64,000 nucleotides of DNA, taken from assembly GCA_036399775.1 (NCBI GenBank), contig DASWMJ010000066.1:1-64000 (forward strand). The letters run 5' to 3'. The translations under genes and the position numbers were made by a program. Under the pieces are notes generated by a model. The model saw nothing but the letters and a program-made list of their open reading frames with translations, searched no databases and had not been told where the DNA came from. The stretch is from JADMIH01 sp036399775. Lineage in GTDB: Bacteria; Chloroflexota; Chloroflexia; QHBQ01; JADMIH01. Below, one piece after another: positions 49,651 through 58,389 of this stretch (positions within the stretch are counted from its first letter, which is position 1; every line of letters begins with the position of its first letter).

Positions 49651-50436
49651 CTATGGAGCGGCTGTACCCGTAGCTACAGGAGTAGTAGGGTTGGCCGCGC
49701 CGGGGGCCGTATTGGTTATGGGCAGCGTGCCAGTGATGGTGGAAGTAGTGGTGATTGCCGACGTGGGCATAATCACGTCAGGCGAGCTTATCGGCGACGC
49801 ACTTGAGGTGATGGTGACTGTGGTAGTGATCGTGCCTTCGGGAGTGGGTGGAGATGTGGGCACCACCGTGATAGGCAAGGGTGTGGGCGTGGGCGGGTTG
49901 ATGGGCGGAGTGGTCAGCCAGGACTTCACCGGCTCTATGAGCGCGTTGCTCACCAGGTAGACCTGGGGGGCGTCCTGCAATTTGGCGTAGTAGTTCGCAC
50001 CGTCGAAGGTAGCCTTGCCGACTACTAGAGTGCGCTTGGTCTGCTGGGTGTCGCTGAACGTTGCCGCGACGGTCATAGTGTTCGCGTCCAGGCCGAAGTC
50101 GGCCAGGTTCGCGCTATTAGTAATGGTGGCTGCCGCCCGCAGGTCCTTCAGCAAGTCAGCGACATTTCCCACATTGAAGGGGTCCGCAGGCTCCTGCACC
50201 GGCGCGGTGATGCTCCACAGGGTCGTGGTAACATCCTTGCGGACGCTGACCGTGTTCGTGCCGCTCATTACATCAATACCGATGACCTGGTTCGCGTCCT
50301 GCCAGACATATGTAGCGGGTACGGAAGTGGGGAATGGCGAATCGGTAGTGCTGCCCCGATTGCTCATGAAGTACGCCACCGCCGCCAGCACCAGGAGCAC
50401 TATCACCAGGATGATCGTAGTTCTGTAGCGTTCCAT
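49651..50436 (-). CDS. DUF4340-family membrane-anchored protein
   Basis: 261 residues. It has an N-terminal membrane helix (TIILVIVLLVLAAVAYFM), then a repeated beta-alpha layout typical of DUF4340 (WSITAPVQEPADPFNVGNVADLLKDL, LADFGLDANTMTVAATF, RTLVVGKATFDGANYYAKL). The last 90 residues are a Thr/Pro/Ile-rich tail (PPINPPTPTPLPITVVPTSP), probably a cell-wall-spanning linker. It is the last gene of an ABC-2 operon and follows the GldG-like gene after four bases. Confidence 0.85.
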   Translation of the reverse strand: MERYRTTIILVIVLLVLAAVAYFMSNRGSTTDSPFPTSVPATYVWQDANQVIGIDVMSGTNTVSVRKDVTTTLWSITAPVQEPADPFNVGNVADLLKDLRAAATITNSANLADFGLDANTMTVAATFSDTQQTKRTLVVGKATFDGANYYAKLQDAPQVYLVSNALIEPVKSWLTTPPINPPTPTPLPITVVPTSPPTPEGTITTTVTITSSASPISSPDVIMPTSAITTTSTITGTLPITNTAPGAANPTTPVATGTAAP

Positions 50437-50440
50437 CGCT

Positions 50441-52093
50441 TTACCTTCTCCTCCACCAGTTGAAGATACCTATGAGGAAGACCAGCATAGGGAAGCCAAG
50501 CACCGTGGACGTGAAGATCAGGTTCTTCTGCCCGGCATCGAGTGTAATCGTGCGGGGGGCTGCCGCGTCTTTGGCGCGTATCGAGACAAGCTCGTTCGCG
50601 CCCGCCAGCCACGAGACGGAGTTGCCGAACAGGTCGGAATTGAACGGGGCCTGGCCGCCCAGCAGGAAGTTGGCCGCGAAGTCCACGTCGCTGAACACTA
50701 CCAGCCTCGTGTTGACCTGGTTGGTGGGCGTAACAGTATCGGTGGCGGTGGGGTCGGTCGGCTCGACGCTCACTGCGATATTGACCGGGCCTGGTATATC
50801 CTGTCCCTCGTCGTAGGAGGCGTTCGGGCTGGTAGTATTAGTCTCCAACCAGCTTATTGGTGGCACGCCGGAAGTATTGACCAGCGCCTTTGACGTAAAG
50901 CCGGGCACTGTGTTCGTGATAGCAAGGCCGAACGCCAGGGGGAAGATGGTGGGCAGTCTATTCTTAGAGAGTGCCTCTGTTACATCCGTCAATGGATAAC
51001 TGTCTACAACAAACACCGACGGGTCCTGCTGTGAGATACGCTTCTGCAAATCGAATGCGAAGCCCTGTTGGCGTGTCACCCCATACTTGGTGAGGATGGG
51101 ATCCAATGACTGGAGTGCCTCGGCAGACATAATATTGGGGTCGGGGTCAAGCAACATCAGCGCATGGCCGCCACCGTCCAGGTACTTCTGGATGATCTGC
51201 ACCTCGTTGGGAGGCAGAGCGCGCAGGGGAGCGGCGATTATCAGCACCGTCACGTCACTGACGGTCAGCGTGGGGGACGTGACCAGGCTCCACACGAGGG
51301 TCTGATAGTTGTTTTGTACCAGGGATTCCTTAGCCTGAGAGTAGCCATTCTGATCGAGGTTATTGAAGTCGCGCTCGCCGTGCCCCGTGAGGAAGGCTAC
51401 CGTGCGGGGGTTAGTATTTGCCAGGCGCACAAGCGCGCTCGTCAGGTCGCGCTCCGATGCGCTGTCAGCTATCTCACGCTTCTTGCCGTCCTCCAGGACC
51501 ACCACCCCGAAGCGCGTGATGTTGTATTGTGACGCCCGTTGAGGCTGGACCTCCGGGTCAACAAACTCATAGCGGAAGCGCGAGCTATGCGACTTGTACT
51601 CCTTGAAAAGGTCTTCAGCCTGTGTGATCGTCTGGGGGTTACGGCCCGGATCGGACTGCGAGAAGAAGCCTACGGCGGTTACATTGGCGTTGCGCTTGTC
51701 GAGGTCCTGTATAACCTTGATGGTCTGCTGCGACAGCGTAAACTCCTGGCCTGCCGTGAGGTCGGCGCGTGCCGCCGGTGCCGCTTCTACGATCATGTTT
51801 ATCACTACGGCTATTGCCACCGCCACGATTGACGCCACCAGCGCGTTGGCGGTCAGGCGATTGCTACGCTTGCCGACGGTGCGCCCGACCGATTCGGGGG
51901 TGGCGAGGATGTAGATGCTGAAGCTGACTATCGCCCCGATAACCAGCAGGCGCAGGGGCAGATCAATCTGTCCCAGGTCGAGCGTGAAAGGGGGAACGGC
52001 CAGGGCCGCCCAGTAGAAGACGGCCATGATAGCCAGTCCCAGGGCGGTGAAGCCCGCGATAGTGGCGATGAGCGTTCTACGACTGTTGTTCAT
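50441..52093 (-). CDS. GldG-like ABC-associated protein
   Basis: 550 residues. It belongs to the auxiliary subunit family of GldA/F/G-type exporters: three N-terminal membrane helices, a long outer domain (QEFTLSQQTIKVIQDLDKRN, VTAVGFFSQSDPGR, VAFLTGHGERDFNN, and LPPNEVQIIQKYLDGGGHAL, all typical) and one C-terminal helix (VLGFPMLVFLIGIFNWWRRR). Its start overlaps the permease gene by four bases. The transported substrate is unknown; gliding has not been shown for this type outside Bacteroidota. Confidence 0.9.
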   Translation of the reverse strand: MNNSRRTLIATIAGFTALGLAIMAVFYWAALAVPPFTLDLGQIDLPLRLLVIGAIVSFSIYILATPESVGRTVGKRSNRLTANALVASIVAVAIAVVINMIVEAAPAARADLTAGQEFTLSQQTIKVIQDLDKRNANVTAVGFFSQSDPGRNPQTITQAEDLFKEYKSHSSRFRYEFVDPEVQPQRASQYNITRFGVVVLEDGKKREIADSASERDLTSALVRLANTNPRTVAFLTGHGERDFNNLDQNGYSQAKESLVQNNYQTLVWSLVTSPTLTVSDVTVLIIAAPLRALPPNEVQIIQKYLDGGGHALMLLDPDPNIMSAEALQSLDPILTKYGVTRQQGFAFDLQKRISQQDPSVFVVDSYPLTDVTEALSKNRLPTIFPLAFGLAITNTVPGFTSKALVNTSGVPPISWLETNTTSPNASYDEGQDIPGPVNIAVSVEPTDPTATDTVTPTNQVNTRLVVFSDVDFAANFLLGGQAPFNSDLFGNSVSWLAGANELVSIRAKDAAAPRTITLDAGQKNLIFTSTVLGFPMLVFLIGIFNWWRRR

Positions 52094-52803
52094 GCGCGAT
52101 ACCTCCTGGCTTCGAGGACCTGTACCGTGAGGAACAGGACAACGGCAGTGAATAGGAGATAGAAAACCACGTCCTTGAGGTCAATGATGCCCCTGGTGAA
52201 CGCGCCAAAGCGGTCATTGAGGGATAGTTTGGCTAGAAACTCTCCCACGCCTGTGCCCAGGTTGCCGCTAACCTGGCCGATCACGTACAGGATCAGCAGG
52301 ATGACGAAGCTCACGACCGCCGAGATCATCTGGTTCGAGGTGAGCGCGGACGCGAAGAGGCCTACCGCCAGGAAAGACATGCCGAGCAAGAACAAGCCGA
52401 TGTAGCCGCTCCAGATCGGCCCCCAGTCGGGGTCGCCCCGGAAGAGCACCAGCAGGATGGGATAGAAGAGGGTCAGGGCGATCATGGCGAGGTAAAGGCC
52501 CACGGCCCCCAGGAACTTGCCGAGCACCACCGCCCAGTCCTGCACGGGCGACGTGAGTAGCAGTTCGAGCGTGCCCGTGCGCTGCTCCTCGGCCAAAAGG
52601 CGCATCGTGAGCGCGGGGGCGAGCAGCAGCAGCAGGATCGTTATAACGCCGAACACGTTGCGCAAGCTGCTATCGCCAAAGGTGGCCGACAGCCAGAAGA
52701 AGAAGCCCGTAGCCACCAGCCAGAAGGCCACGATCACGTAAGCCACAGGCGATACGAAATAGGAGCGCAACTCCTTGCCTGCGATATAGAGCACGTTTCT
52801 CAC
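52090..52803 (-). CDS. ABC-2 type permease, GldF-like
   Basis: 237 residues, six membrane helices. It starts NVLYIAGKELRSYFVSPVAY, the typical ABC-2/NosY-like entry, and contains LLAEEQRTGTLELLLTSPV, which is the family's cytoplasmic coupling element. It overlaps the ATPase gene by four bases and the GldG-like gene by four bases. Confidence 0.93.
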   Translation of the reverse strand: MRNVLYIAGKELRSYFVSPVAYVIVAFWLVATGFFFWLSATFGDSSLRNVFGVITILLLLLAPALTMRLLAEEQRTGTLELLLTSPVQDWAVVLGKFLGAVGLYLAMIALTLFYPILLVLFRGDPDWGPIWSGYIGLFLLGMSFLAVGLFASALTSNQMISAVVSFVILLILYVIGQVSGNLGTGVGEFLAKLSLNDRFGAFTRGIIDLKDVVFYLLFTAVVLFLTVQVLEARRYRA

Positions 52804-53951
52804 TTGCGTGCCCTCCTCTTGGTAGAAATCTGGGTGCGGACGGGAGCGGCAACCACTTCTTCCTCCACCTCTTCCTCGTCCTGTATATCTTCGACGTAAT
52901 CTGCATCGAGGCCGGCTTCAATCGCAGCCGCCCGCTCCTCTGCGTACGCTTCCTCTTCCTGGGAGATGACCCTGATGAAGATGTCTTCCAGGGTGGGTCG
53001 CACGCTCTTCATCTCAAGAAGCTGGTAGCCCGCGCCAACGATTGCCGAAGAGAGCGCGGGCCGTAACTCTACGCCCGGCTTACCCTCCACCTGGTACAAA
53101 CTGCCGCTTGCGGACCCCGCCATAGTCTGCCGTTGCGTGTCGCTGTTGCTTCCCATAGCGGATGCGCTTGAGCCATCCTGCATCGAAAGCTGGGCGCTCA
53201 CCACGCCAGGAAGGCCACGCAGCGTGCTCAGTATGCCTTCGGACGCGCCCGCCACTTCAAGCTGCACCGACTGTGCGGTCATGGCGGTGTCAGCCAGGTG
53301 GATAGGAGTGTCGAGGGCCACCAGCCGCCCGCGATTGATGATGACCACGCGGTCACATACCATGCTCACTTCGGGCAGGAGGTGTGTGCTCAGGATGATC
53401 GTGCGGTCCTTGCCAAGCTCTTTGATGAGGGCGCGAACGTCGGTAATCTGCACCGGGTCGAGGCCAACGGTCGGCTCGTCCAGGATGAGCACGTCAGGGT
53501 CGTGCAGGAGGGCCTGGGCCAGTCCGACTCTCTGCCTGTAGCCGCGTGACAGCGTGCCAATCAGCTTCTGCGACACGTCGGTAATGTGCAGTTCGCCCAT
53601 GACTTCGTGGATGCGGGCGCGGCGGTCGCGGCCCCTGTGCATGCCACTGATACGGCCCTTGAAGTCGAGGTACTCGAACGTGGTCAGCTCGGTGTAGAGA
53701 GGCACGGTCTCAGGCAGATAACCCAGGTGTGCGCGGGCTTCCATAGACTTTTCAGCGACATCAAAGCCTGCCACACGCACCGTGCCGGACGAGGCCGGGA
53801 TATAGCCCGTGATGATGCGCATCGTGGTCGTCTTGCCCGCGCCGTTGGGACCGAGGAAGCCAAGTATCTCGCCGCGCTCTACGTTGAATGTGACGTCTCG
53901 GAGGGCGGGATATGCTCCATAGAATTTTGTCAGGTGCTCCACCTCTATCAT
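52800..53951 (-). CDS. ABC transporter ATP-binding protein, GldA-like
   Basis: 383 residues. The ATPase core has Walker A LGPNGAGKTTTM, Q-loop YLPETVPLY, signature LSRGYRQRVGLAQALLHDPD, Walker B VLILDEPTVGLDP and the switch His in STHLLPEV. The last 60 residues are Glu-rich (EEEAYAEERAAAIEAG, QDEEEVEEEVV) and end in a basic patch. A low-complexity insert (DGSSASAMGSNSDTQRQTMA) lies near residue 270. It is the first gene of the operon, divergent from the DUF881 genes. Confidence 0.95.
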   Translation of the reverse strand: MIEVEHLTKFYGAYPALRDVTFNVERGEILGFLGPNGAGKTTTMRIITGYIPASSGTVRVAGFDVAEKSMEARAHLGYLPETVPLYTELTTFEYLDFKGRISGMHRGRDRRARIHEVMGELHITDVSQKLIGTLSRGYRQRVGLAQALLHDPDVLILDEPTVGLDPVQITDVRALIKELGKDRTIILSTHLLPEVSMVCDRVVIINRGRLVALDTPIHLADTAMTAQSVQLEVAGASEGILSTLRGLPGVVSAQLSMQDGSSASAMGSNSDTQRQTMAGSASGSLYQVEGKPGVELRPALSSAIVGAGYQLLEMKSVRPTLEDIFIRVISQEEEAYAEERAAAIEAGLDADYVEDIQDEEEVEEEVVAAPVRTQISTKRRARK

Positions 53952-54264
53952 ATAGAGATGACCTCACTTTCGGGAGATAGTTACCCATATTGGGGAATAG
54001 GGACATGCTCTTGTTTGCCGTCGCAATCACGCGGTAACAGCGCATTGTATCTAAAGGGTAGGACCTTTGTCAAGATTCGCCCTTTTTCTGCTATGCGAAT
54101 TGCAACCCGTTTGGCATTAAAATACGTTACAATATCAGTGGAGATAGGACCAATGGTGTACCTCAGAGGGGCATTAATACCCATCACACGCCACCCGATC
54201 TGCCCTATAATCTGCTCAAACGCGCACCCATATCCGCTCCTAAATCAAAATGTAGAGAAACCCG
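53952..54264. other. Divergent intergenic region, ABC operon versus DUF881 genes
   Basis: 313 bases without a gene. A TATAAT at 54206-54211 faces the DUF881 gene without a clear -35. No large repeat was seen. Confidence 0.4.
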
Positions 54265-55131
54265 ATGGCTAGCTTCCGGCCCCGCACAAACATACATGCG
54301 CCCCAGGGCATAGGGCGCGCATTCTCCGGCGCTCTCCGGGCGAGCGTGGGCGCGCTCATGGCTAGGCGCGAGCGCACAGGCAGGTCTGCCGGTACGCTTT
54401 GGATGAGTGGGGTACTGCTCATCGGTGGTATCGCCCTCGGTATGCTCATTTCAACCAACTGGCAGGCCCAATCCGCCGCCACGGACGCCGCCTCTCCGCT
54501 AACGCGCCAGTCGGGGCGGGAGATGGTGGCTTTTACTATCAACCGCCTGGAAGCCGAGCAGGCCGAGTTGAAGAAGCAGATAGCCGACATGCGCGCCCAG
54601 GTCGGCACGATGCAAGGCACCGACACCCAGCGCAAATCTACCCTGCTCGACATCAAGGCCGAAATAGACCGACAGCGCGTTGCCTCCGGGATGGTAGCCC
54701 TGCATGGCCCCGGCGTGGTCGCCACCTTCAACGACAGCACCGCCAAGTCCATCCCACAGAATGAGGACCCCGCCAGGTATATACTGCACGAATACGACCT
54801 CCGCGATATAGTCAATGCGCTGTGGATAGCGGGGGCAGAGGGCATCTCCCTCAACGGCGAGCGCATAGTGGGCACCACGTCCCTCTACTGCGTAGGCACG
54901 ACCGTCATCTGCAACGTCACACGCCTATCTCCCCCCTACGAGATAAGAGCGATAGGCGATCCCGACGCGCTCATGTCAGCCCTCACAGGCTCCCCCCAGA
55001 TGGAGAAGTTCAACCAGCGCGCCCAGATATACGACCTCCCCGTGAAGATCGAGCCGAGCCGGAGCATCCTCGTGCCCGCCTACAACGGCTCGCTAGTATT
55101 CAAGTACGCTACTGTGCAGGGAGACGAGTGA
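54265..55131 (+). CDS. DUF881-family membrane protein, copy 1
   Basis: 288 residues. It has an N-terminal cytoplasmic basic region, a membrane helix (LWMSGVLLIGGIALGMLIS), a coiled coil (INRLEAEQAELKKQIADMRAQ) and the DUF881 domain (VALHGPGVVATFNDS, HEYDLRDIVNALWIAGAEGI, INGER-like LNGERIVGTT, and YEIRAIGDPDAL). Family members lie near cell-division genes in other Gram-positive-related bacteria; the function is unknown. Confidence 0.9.
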   Translation: MASFRPRTNIHAPQGIGRAFSGALRASVGALMARRERTGRSAGTLWMSGVLLIGGIALGMLISTNWQAQSAATDAASPLTRQSGREMVAFTINRLEAEQAELKKQIADMRAQVGTMQGTDTQRKSTLLDIKAEIDRQRVASGMVALHGPGVVATFNDSTAKSIPQNEDPARYILHEYDLRDIVNALWIAGAEGISLNGERIVGTTSLYCVGTTVICNVTRLSPPYEIRAIGDPDALMSALTGSPQMEKFNQRAQIYDLPVKIEPSRSILVPAYNGSLVFKYATVQGDE

Positions 55132-55170
55132 AACGTGAACTATTCTCTAGATGATAAAAACCCTAACAAT

Positions 55171-55249
55171 CTCAGCGTCTCAGCGCCTCTGCGGTCCAAT
55201 CCACAAAATCTTAGCGAGCTTTGTGCTCTTTGTGTCTTTGTGGTTCAAT
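55171..55249. repeat. Octamer-type repeat (tctcagcg/cctctgcg, tgtgctct/tgtgtctt)
   Basis: Degenerate eight-base units similar to those at 34904-34974, between the two DUF881 genes. Confidence 0.55.
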
Positions 55250-55251
55250 AA

Positions 55252-55279
55252 TTACGTTTCACGTTTTACGTTTTACGCA
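55252..55279. repeat. Heptamer array (acgtttt)
   Basis: Four units (acgtttc-acgtttt-acgtttt-acgcatc), period seven, ending two bases before the start codon of the second DUF881 gene. Confidence 0.65.
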
Positions 55280-55281
55280 TC

Positions 55282-55977
55282 ATGACAAACAGACGCGCAC
55301 AACTTATAGTGGGGCTGATGTGCCTGCTGCTGGGGGTGGCGCTGGTAATGCAGTTTCGCGCGCAACGGCAGGCGCACCAGGGCGTGCCGGTGTCGGCCAG
55401 CGACCAGGCTACCTACATCAGCCAGCTTTACGAGAACAACACCGAGTTGCGCCAGCAGGTGGACCAGCTATCGCGGGAGCTTGCCGATTACGAGCAGGAC
55501 ACCACCGGCGGCAAGAGCAACCTCGACACCCTCGTGCGCGACCTGCAGAACCTGCGCGTGGCGAACGGCGAGGTAGAGGTGGCGGGGCCGGGCGTGACCG
55601 TGCTGGTTGAGGGCAGCCTGACGGTCTTTGAATTGCAGGACCTGGTGAACGAGCTACGCAACGCCTCAGCCGAAGCCGTAGCGGTCAACGGCGTGCGCAT
55701 CGTCGCCCGATCTGCAATCGTGGCCGACGAAGAGGGCCGTATCACGGTAGACCGCCAGCCACTCGCGCGCCCCTACAGGTTGGAGGCTATCGGCAACCCC
55801 GACACGCTCCTCCCCGCACTCGAAAGGAAAGGCGGACTGATCGCCCTCCTCGAAGCGAGCAACTCCGAACTAAAGATAAAGGTCAACAAGCACACCGTAG
55901 AGGACGAGGCGGGCTGGCTCAAGCTGCCCCGGACCGCGCTCGACTTCACCTGGGTGTACAGCCGGCCCGCCCCCTGA
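55282..55977 (+). CDS. DUF881-family membrane protein, copy 2
   Basis: 231 residues. It has an N-terminal membrane helix (LIVGLMCLLLGVALVMQF), a coiled coil (NNTELRQQVDQLSRELADYE) and the DUF881 domain (VEVAGPGVTVLVEG, FELQDLVNELRNASAEAVAV, NGVRIVARSA, YRLEAIGNPDTLLPAL). The start codon follows a heptamer array with no ribosome binding site, so initiation may depend on coupling or on the repeat itself. Confidence 0.9.
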   Translation: MTNRRAQLIVGLMCLLLGVALVMQFRAQRQAHQGVPVSASDQATYISQLYENNTELRQQVDQLSRELADYEQDTTGGKSNLDTLVRDLQNLRVANGEVEVAGPGVTVLVEGSLTVFELQDLVNELRNASAEAVAVNGVRIVARSAIVADEEGRITVDRQPLARPYRLEAIGNPDTLLPALERKGGLIALLEASNSELKIKVNKHTVEDEAGWLKLPRTALDFTWVYSRPAP

Positions 55978-56307
55978 CATACCCTTCTCATCCAATCTCC
56001 ACTTCATCTTCACCTCCTCTTAAGTTGTAGAATGCCTGGCAAAACAAATGTAGGGCGGTTCGCGAACCGCCCTACATTTGTTTTGCCAGGCACAATAGAG
56101 TACCTGTGGCACTTCCTGTGCAGGTGCGATGAGAGCAGCTTCCGGCCCGCCTCAACACCGGCCTGCGGGCCTTGTGCAAAAGTCATCATACCATTTTTCA
56201 AATTGACCCCGAACAGAATCGATGATTTACAGATACTATATCGAAGTAACATTCAAAGAGAATAAGGCGATGCAGGTTTCGGGGACTTGGCGGTGGGTGG
56301 GAGGCCC
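55978..56307. other. Gene-free region before the sigma factor gene
   Basis: It contains the 60-base palindrome at 56033-56092. Further downstream, ttgaccccgaac (around 56200) and tactat (around 56237) lie 25 bases apart, too far for a standard promoter. An autoregulated ECF promoter is possible but not identified. Confidence 0.4.
56033..56092. repeat. 60-base perfect palindrome
   Basis: tgcctggcaaaacaaatgta-gggcggttcg and its exact reverse complement meet without a spacer. It includes the gtagggcggttcgcgaac core related to the GTAGGGGCG elements. It could terminate the DUF881 transcript or be a mobile palindromic element. Confidence 0.92.
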
Positions 56308-56856
56308 ATGACAGATCAGGAAGCCGTCGCGAAGCTACACGCTCACGACATCGCTGGCCTCGAAACGCTGGTGCGCCGGTATCACACTCAGGCGATCCAA
56401 ACTGCCTACCTGATAGTTGGCGATTGGGCGCTGGCGGAAGATGTGGCGCAGTCAGCCTTCGTCAACGCCTACGAGCGTATCGGTAGCTTTGATAGCACGC
56501 GCCCATTCGCTCCCTGGTTTCTTCGCACCGTTGTGAATATCGCGCTCAAAGTATCGGCGGGTAGGCGTGAAATCTCCCTTGATGAGCGCAGCGAAAGTTC
56601 AGGCCTGGACATCCCCTCCCCTGAACCGGGTATCGTCGAAGTACTTGAGGCTGCCGAGACCCGCGAAGAGATCCTGGCGGCTTTGCACAGGCTCTCTCCC
56701 GATCAACGCGCAGCTATAGTCATGAAATACTACCTGGGTATGAGCGACCTCGACGCGGCTGCCAGGCTGGATGTGCCCGCGGGCACCATTCGTAGGAGAC
56801 TGCACGATGCGCGTAAGCGTTTGCGGCAGATGCTTCCCACGCACCGTAGAGAATAA
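56308..56856 (+). CDS. ECF-type RNA polymerase sigma factor
   Basis: 182 residues from the ATG at 56308 (gggagg just before). The sigma-2 domain is LETLVRRYHTQAIQTAYLIV and LAEDVAQSAFVNAYERIGSF with APWFLRTVVNIAL; the sigma-4 domain is LSPDQRAAIVMKYYLGMSDL and RLDVPAGTIRRRLHDARKRL. It is 95 bases upstream of a gene for a membrane-anchored propeller protein that has the layout of an anti-sigma factor. It probably controls the downstream surface-protein genes. Confidence 0.95.
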   Translation: MTDQEAVAKLHAHDIAGLETLVRRYHTQAIQTAYLIVGDWALAEDVAQSAFVNAYERIGSFDSTRPFAPWFLRTVVNIALKVSAGRREISLDERSESSGLDIPSPEPGIVEVLEAAETREEILAALHRLSPDQRAAIVMKYYLGMSDLDAAARLDVPAGTIRRRLHDARKRLRQMLPTHRRE

Positions 56857-56951
56857 TCCAGGCGTGTTTTACTGGGGTATCAAGATCGCCCGCGATGTGG
56901 ACATGACAAACGCTAACGAGCCACAGGGCAGGCCACCGATGGAGATATGCC

Positions 56952-58373
56952 GTGAGTGAAGAATTCGTGAGATCTGTGCTGAGGGAGCACGCTGAAGAAG
57001 GTATGCCTACGGGGAAAGACCCCTGGCCCGCCATCAAACAGAGCGTACAGGCCGCCCAGCAGGAGCATAGAACGGAGACCTTGCACATAACCGTAGTTTC
57101 CGATCCCAGACGGCAAAAAGTGGAGGCATCACATATTGATAGGTGGAAGAACGCATACCCCGGAGCGCGCCGCTTCAGGTTCAACATGGCAACGGCTATG
57201 GTCGTCTTGTTAGCGTTGGCGGCTGGGACCATAGCCATTATTACCTCGAATGGGCTACAGCCTATCGCGGGCATCACACCGAGTCTCGGCTGCTGGCGTA
57301 TCGGCCCAGGCCCTGAGGTAGAGGTCGGAGATACCATCCTGACCGCGCTATCGGCCAGGTCTGCCGATGATGTGTGGGCTGTCGGCTATTCAAACGCTGG
57401 CGGTCAGCCCCGGACGCTGGTCCAACGCTGGAACGGCCAGCGCTGGAGTACCGTTGCAAGCGCCAACGTCGAGTCGCGTAGCAATTATCTCACCGGCGTG
57501 GCGGCACTCGCACCCAACAACGTCTGGGCCGTAGGATACCACTGCACAGGCAATTGCGACACCGACGTAGCCCCACTGGCACAACACTGGGATGGCGCGC
57601 GGTGGAGCATGGCATCCACTCCGGGTAGCGGCAGGTTGAACGGCTTAGCGGCAGTATCCGCCAACGACATATGGGCCGTAGGCAACAACGCCCAGGAGAC
57701 CCTTGCGCTGCACTGGGACGGCAGCCGGTGGACCGGAGTGCCCACCAACGACCCGCCTCTGCCCAGCAGCGTCTTCATATTGAACGCCGTGACTGCCATT
57801 TCTTCCAACGACGTCTGGGCCGTAGGGCAGGAGCATGACACGGCAGGCAATCGCTACAAGAAACTCATCTACCATTGGGACGGCAACCGGTGGGCATCTT
57901 TTTCAGAGACCGGAGCATCCCTGGGCATTCGCCTTTACTCGGTGGCGGCTACCTCACCTGGCGATGTGTGGGCTGTGGGCGAAAGAGACAACAATCCATC
58001 TACTGAAGAGCCTCTGGAAACCGCCACAATGCATTGGGACGGTGCCAATTGGATCGAAGTGCCCAGCCCCAACGTAGGCGCGGGAGGTTCCTATCTCAGG
58101 GGGGTAGAGGCAATCTCACCAACCGATGCGTGGGCTTTGGGGGGTTATGGCCCGATAACAGGCACCAAGCAGACCCTTGTGTTGCACTGGGACGGTGCGC
58201 TGTGGAGCGTGGTCCCCAGCCCCAATGTTGAGGGACAATCGAGCCGCTTCTTCTCGGCAGATGCTCTCTCAGCCAACGAAATATGGGCCATAGGCACGTA
58301 CAACTTAGCCGGTACAGGGACGTTCGTTGAACGGTACAACAACCCTTGCATCGCTACTACACCTAAGGAATAA
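56952..58373 (+). CDS. Membrane-anchored WAVG beta-propeller protein, putative anti-sigma/sensor
   Basis: 473 residues from a GTG preceded by ggagat. Residues 1-80 are cytoplasmic and basic (KNAYPGARRFRF before the membrane) without a zinc anti-sigma motif. One helix follows (ATAMVVLLALAAGTIAIITS, about 79-98). The outer part has exactly seven repeats built on 'L.aV.A.s.nDvWAVG ... l..HWDG..W..v.spn', consistent with one seven-bladed propeller. Position after the sigma factor suggests the N-terminus holds the sigma factor while the propeller senses or binds something outside; this is inferred. A short upstream frame (MTNANEPQGRPPMEICRE) ends on this start. Confidence 0.82.
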   Translation: MSEEFVRSVLREHAEEGMPTGKDPWPAIKQSVQAAQQEHRTETLHITVVSDPRRQKVEASHIDRWKNAYPGARRFRFNMATAMVVLLALAAGTIAIITSNGLQPIAGITPSLGCWRIGPGPEVEVGDTILTALSARSADDVWAVGYSNAGGQPRTLVQRWNGQRWSTVASANVESRSNYLTGVAALAPNNVWAVGYHCTGNCDTDVAPLAQHWDGARWSMASTPGSGRLNGLAAVSANDIWAVGNNAQETLALHWDGSRWTGVPTNDPPLPSSVFILNAVTAISSNDVWAVGQEHDTAGNRYKKLIYHWDGNRWASFSETGASLGIRLYSVAATSPGDVWAVGERDNNPSTEEPLETATMHWDGANWIEVPSPNVGAGGSYLRGVEAISPTDAWALGGYGPITGTKQTLVLHWDGALWSVVPSPNVEGQSSRFFSADALSANEIWAIGTYNLAGTGTFVERYNNPCIATTPKE

Positions 58374-58389
58374 CAAAGAAAGGGACACC

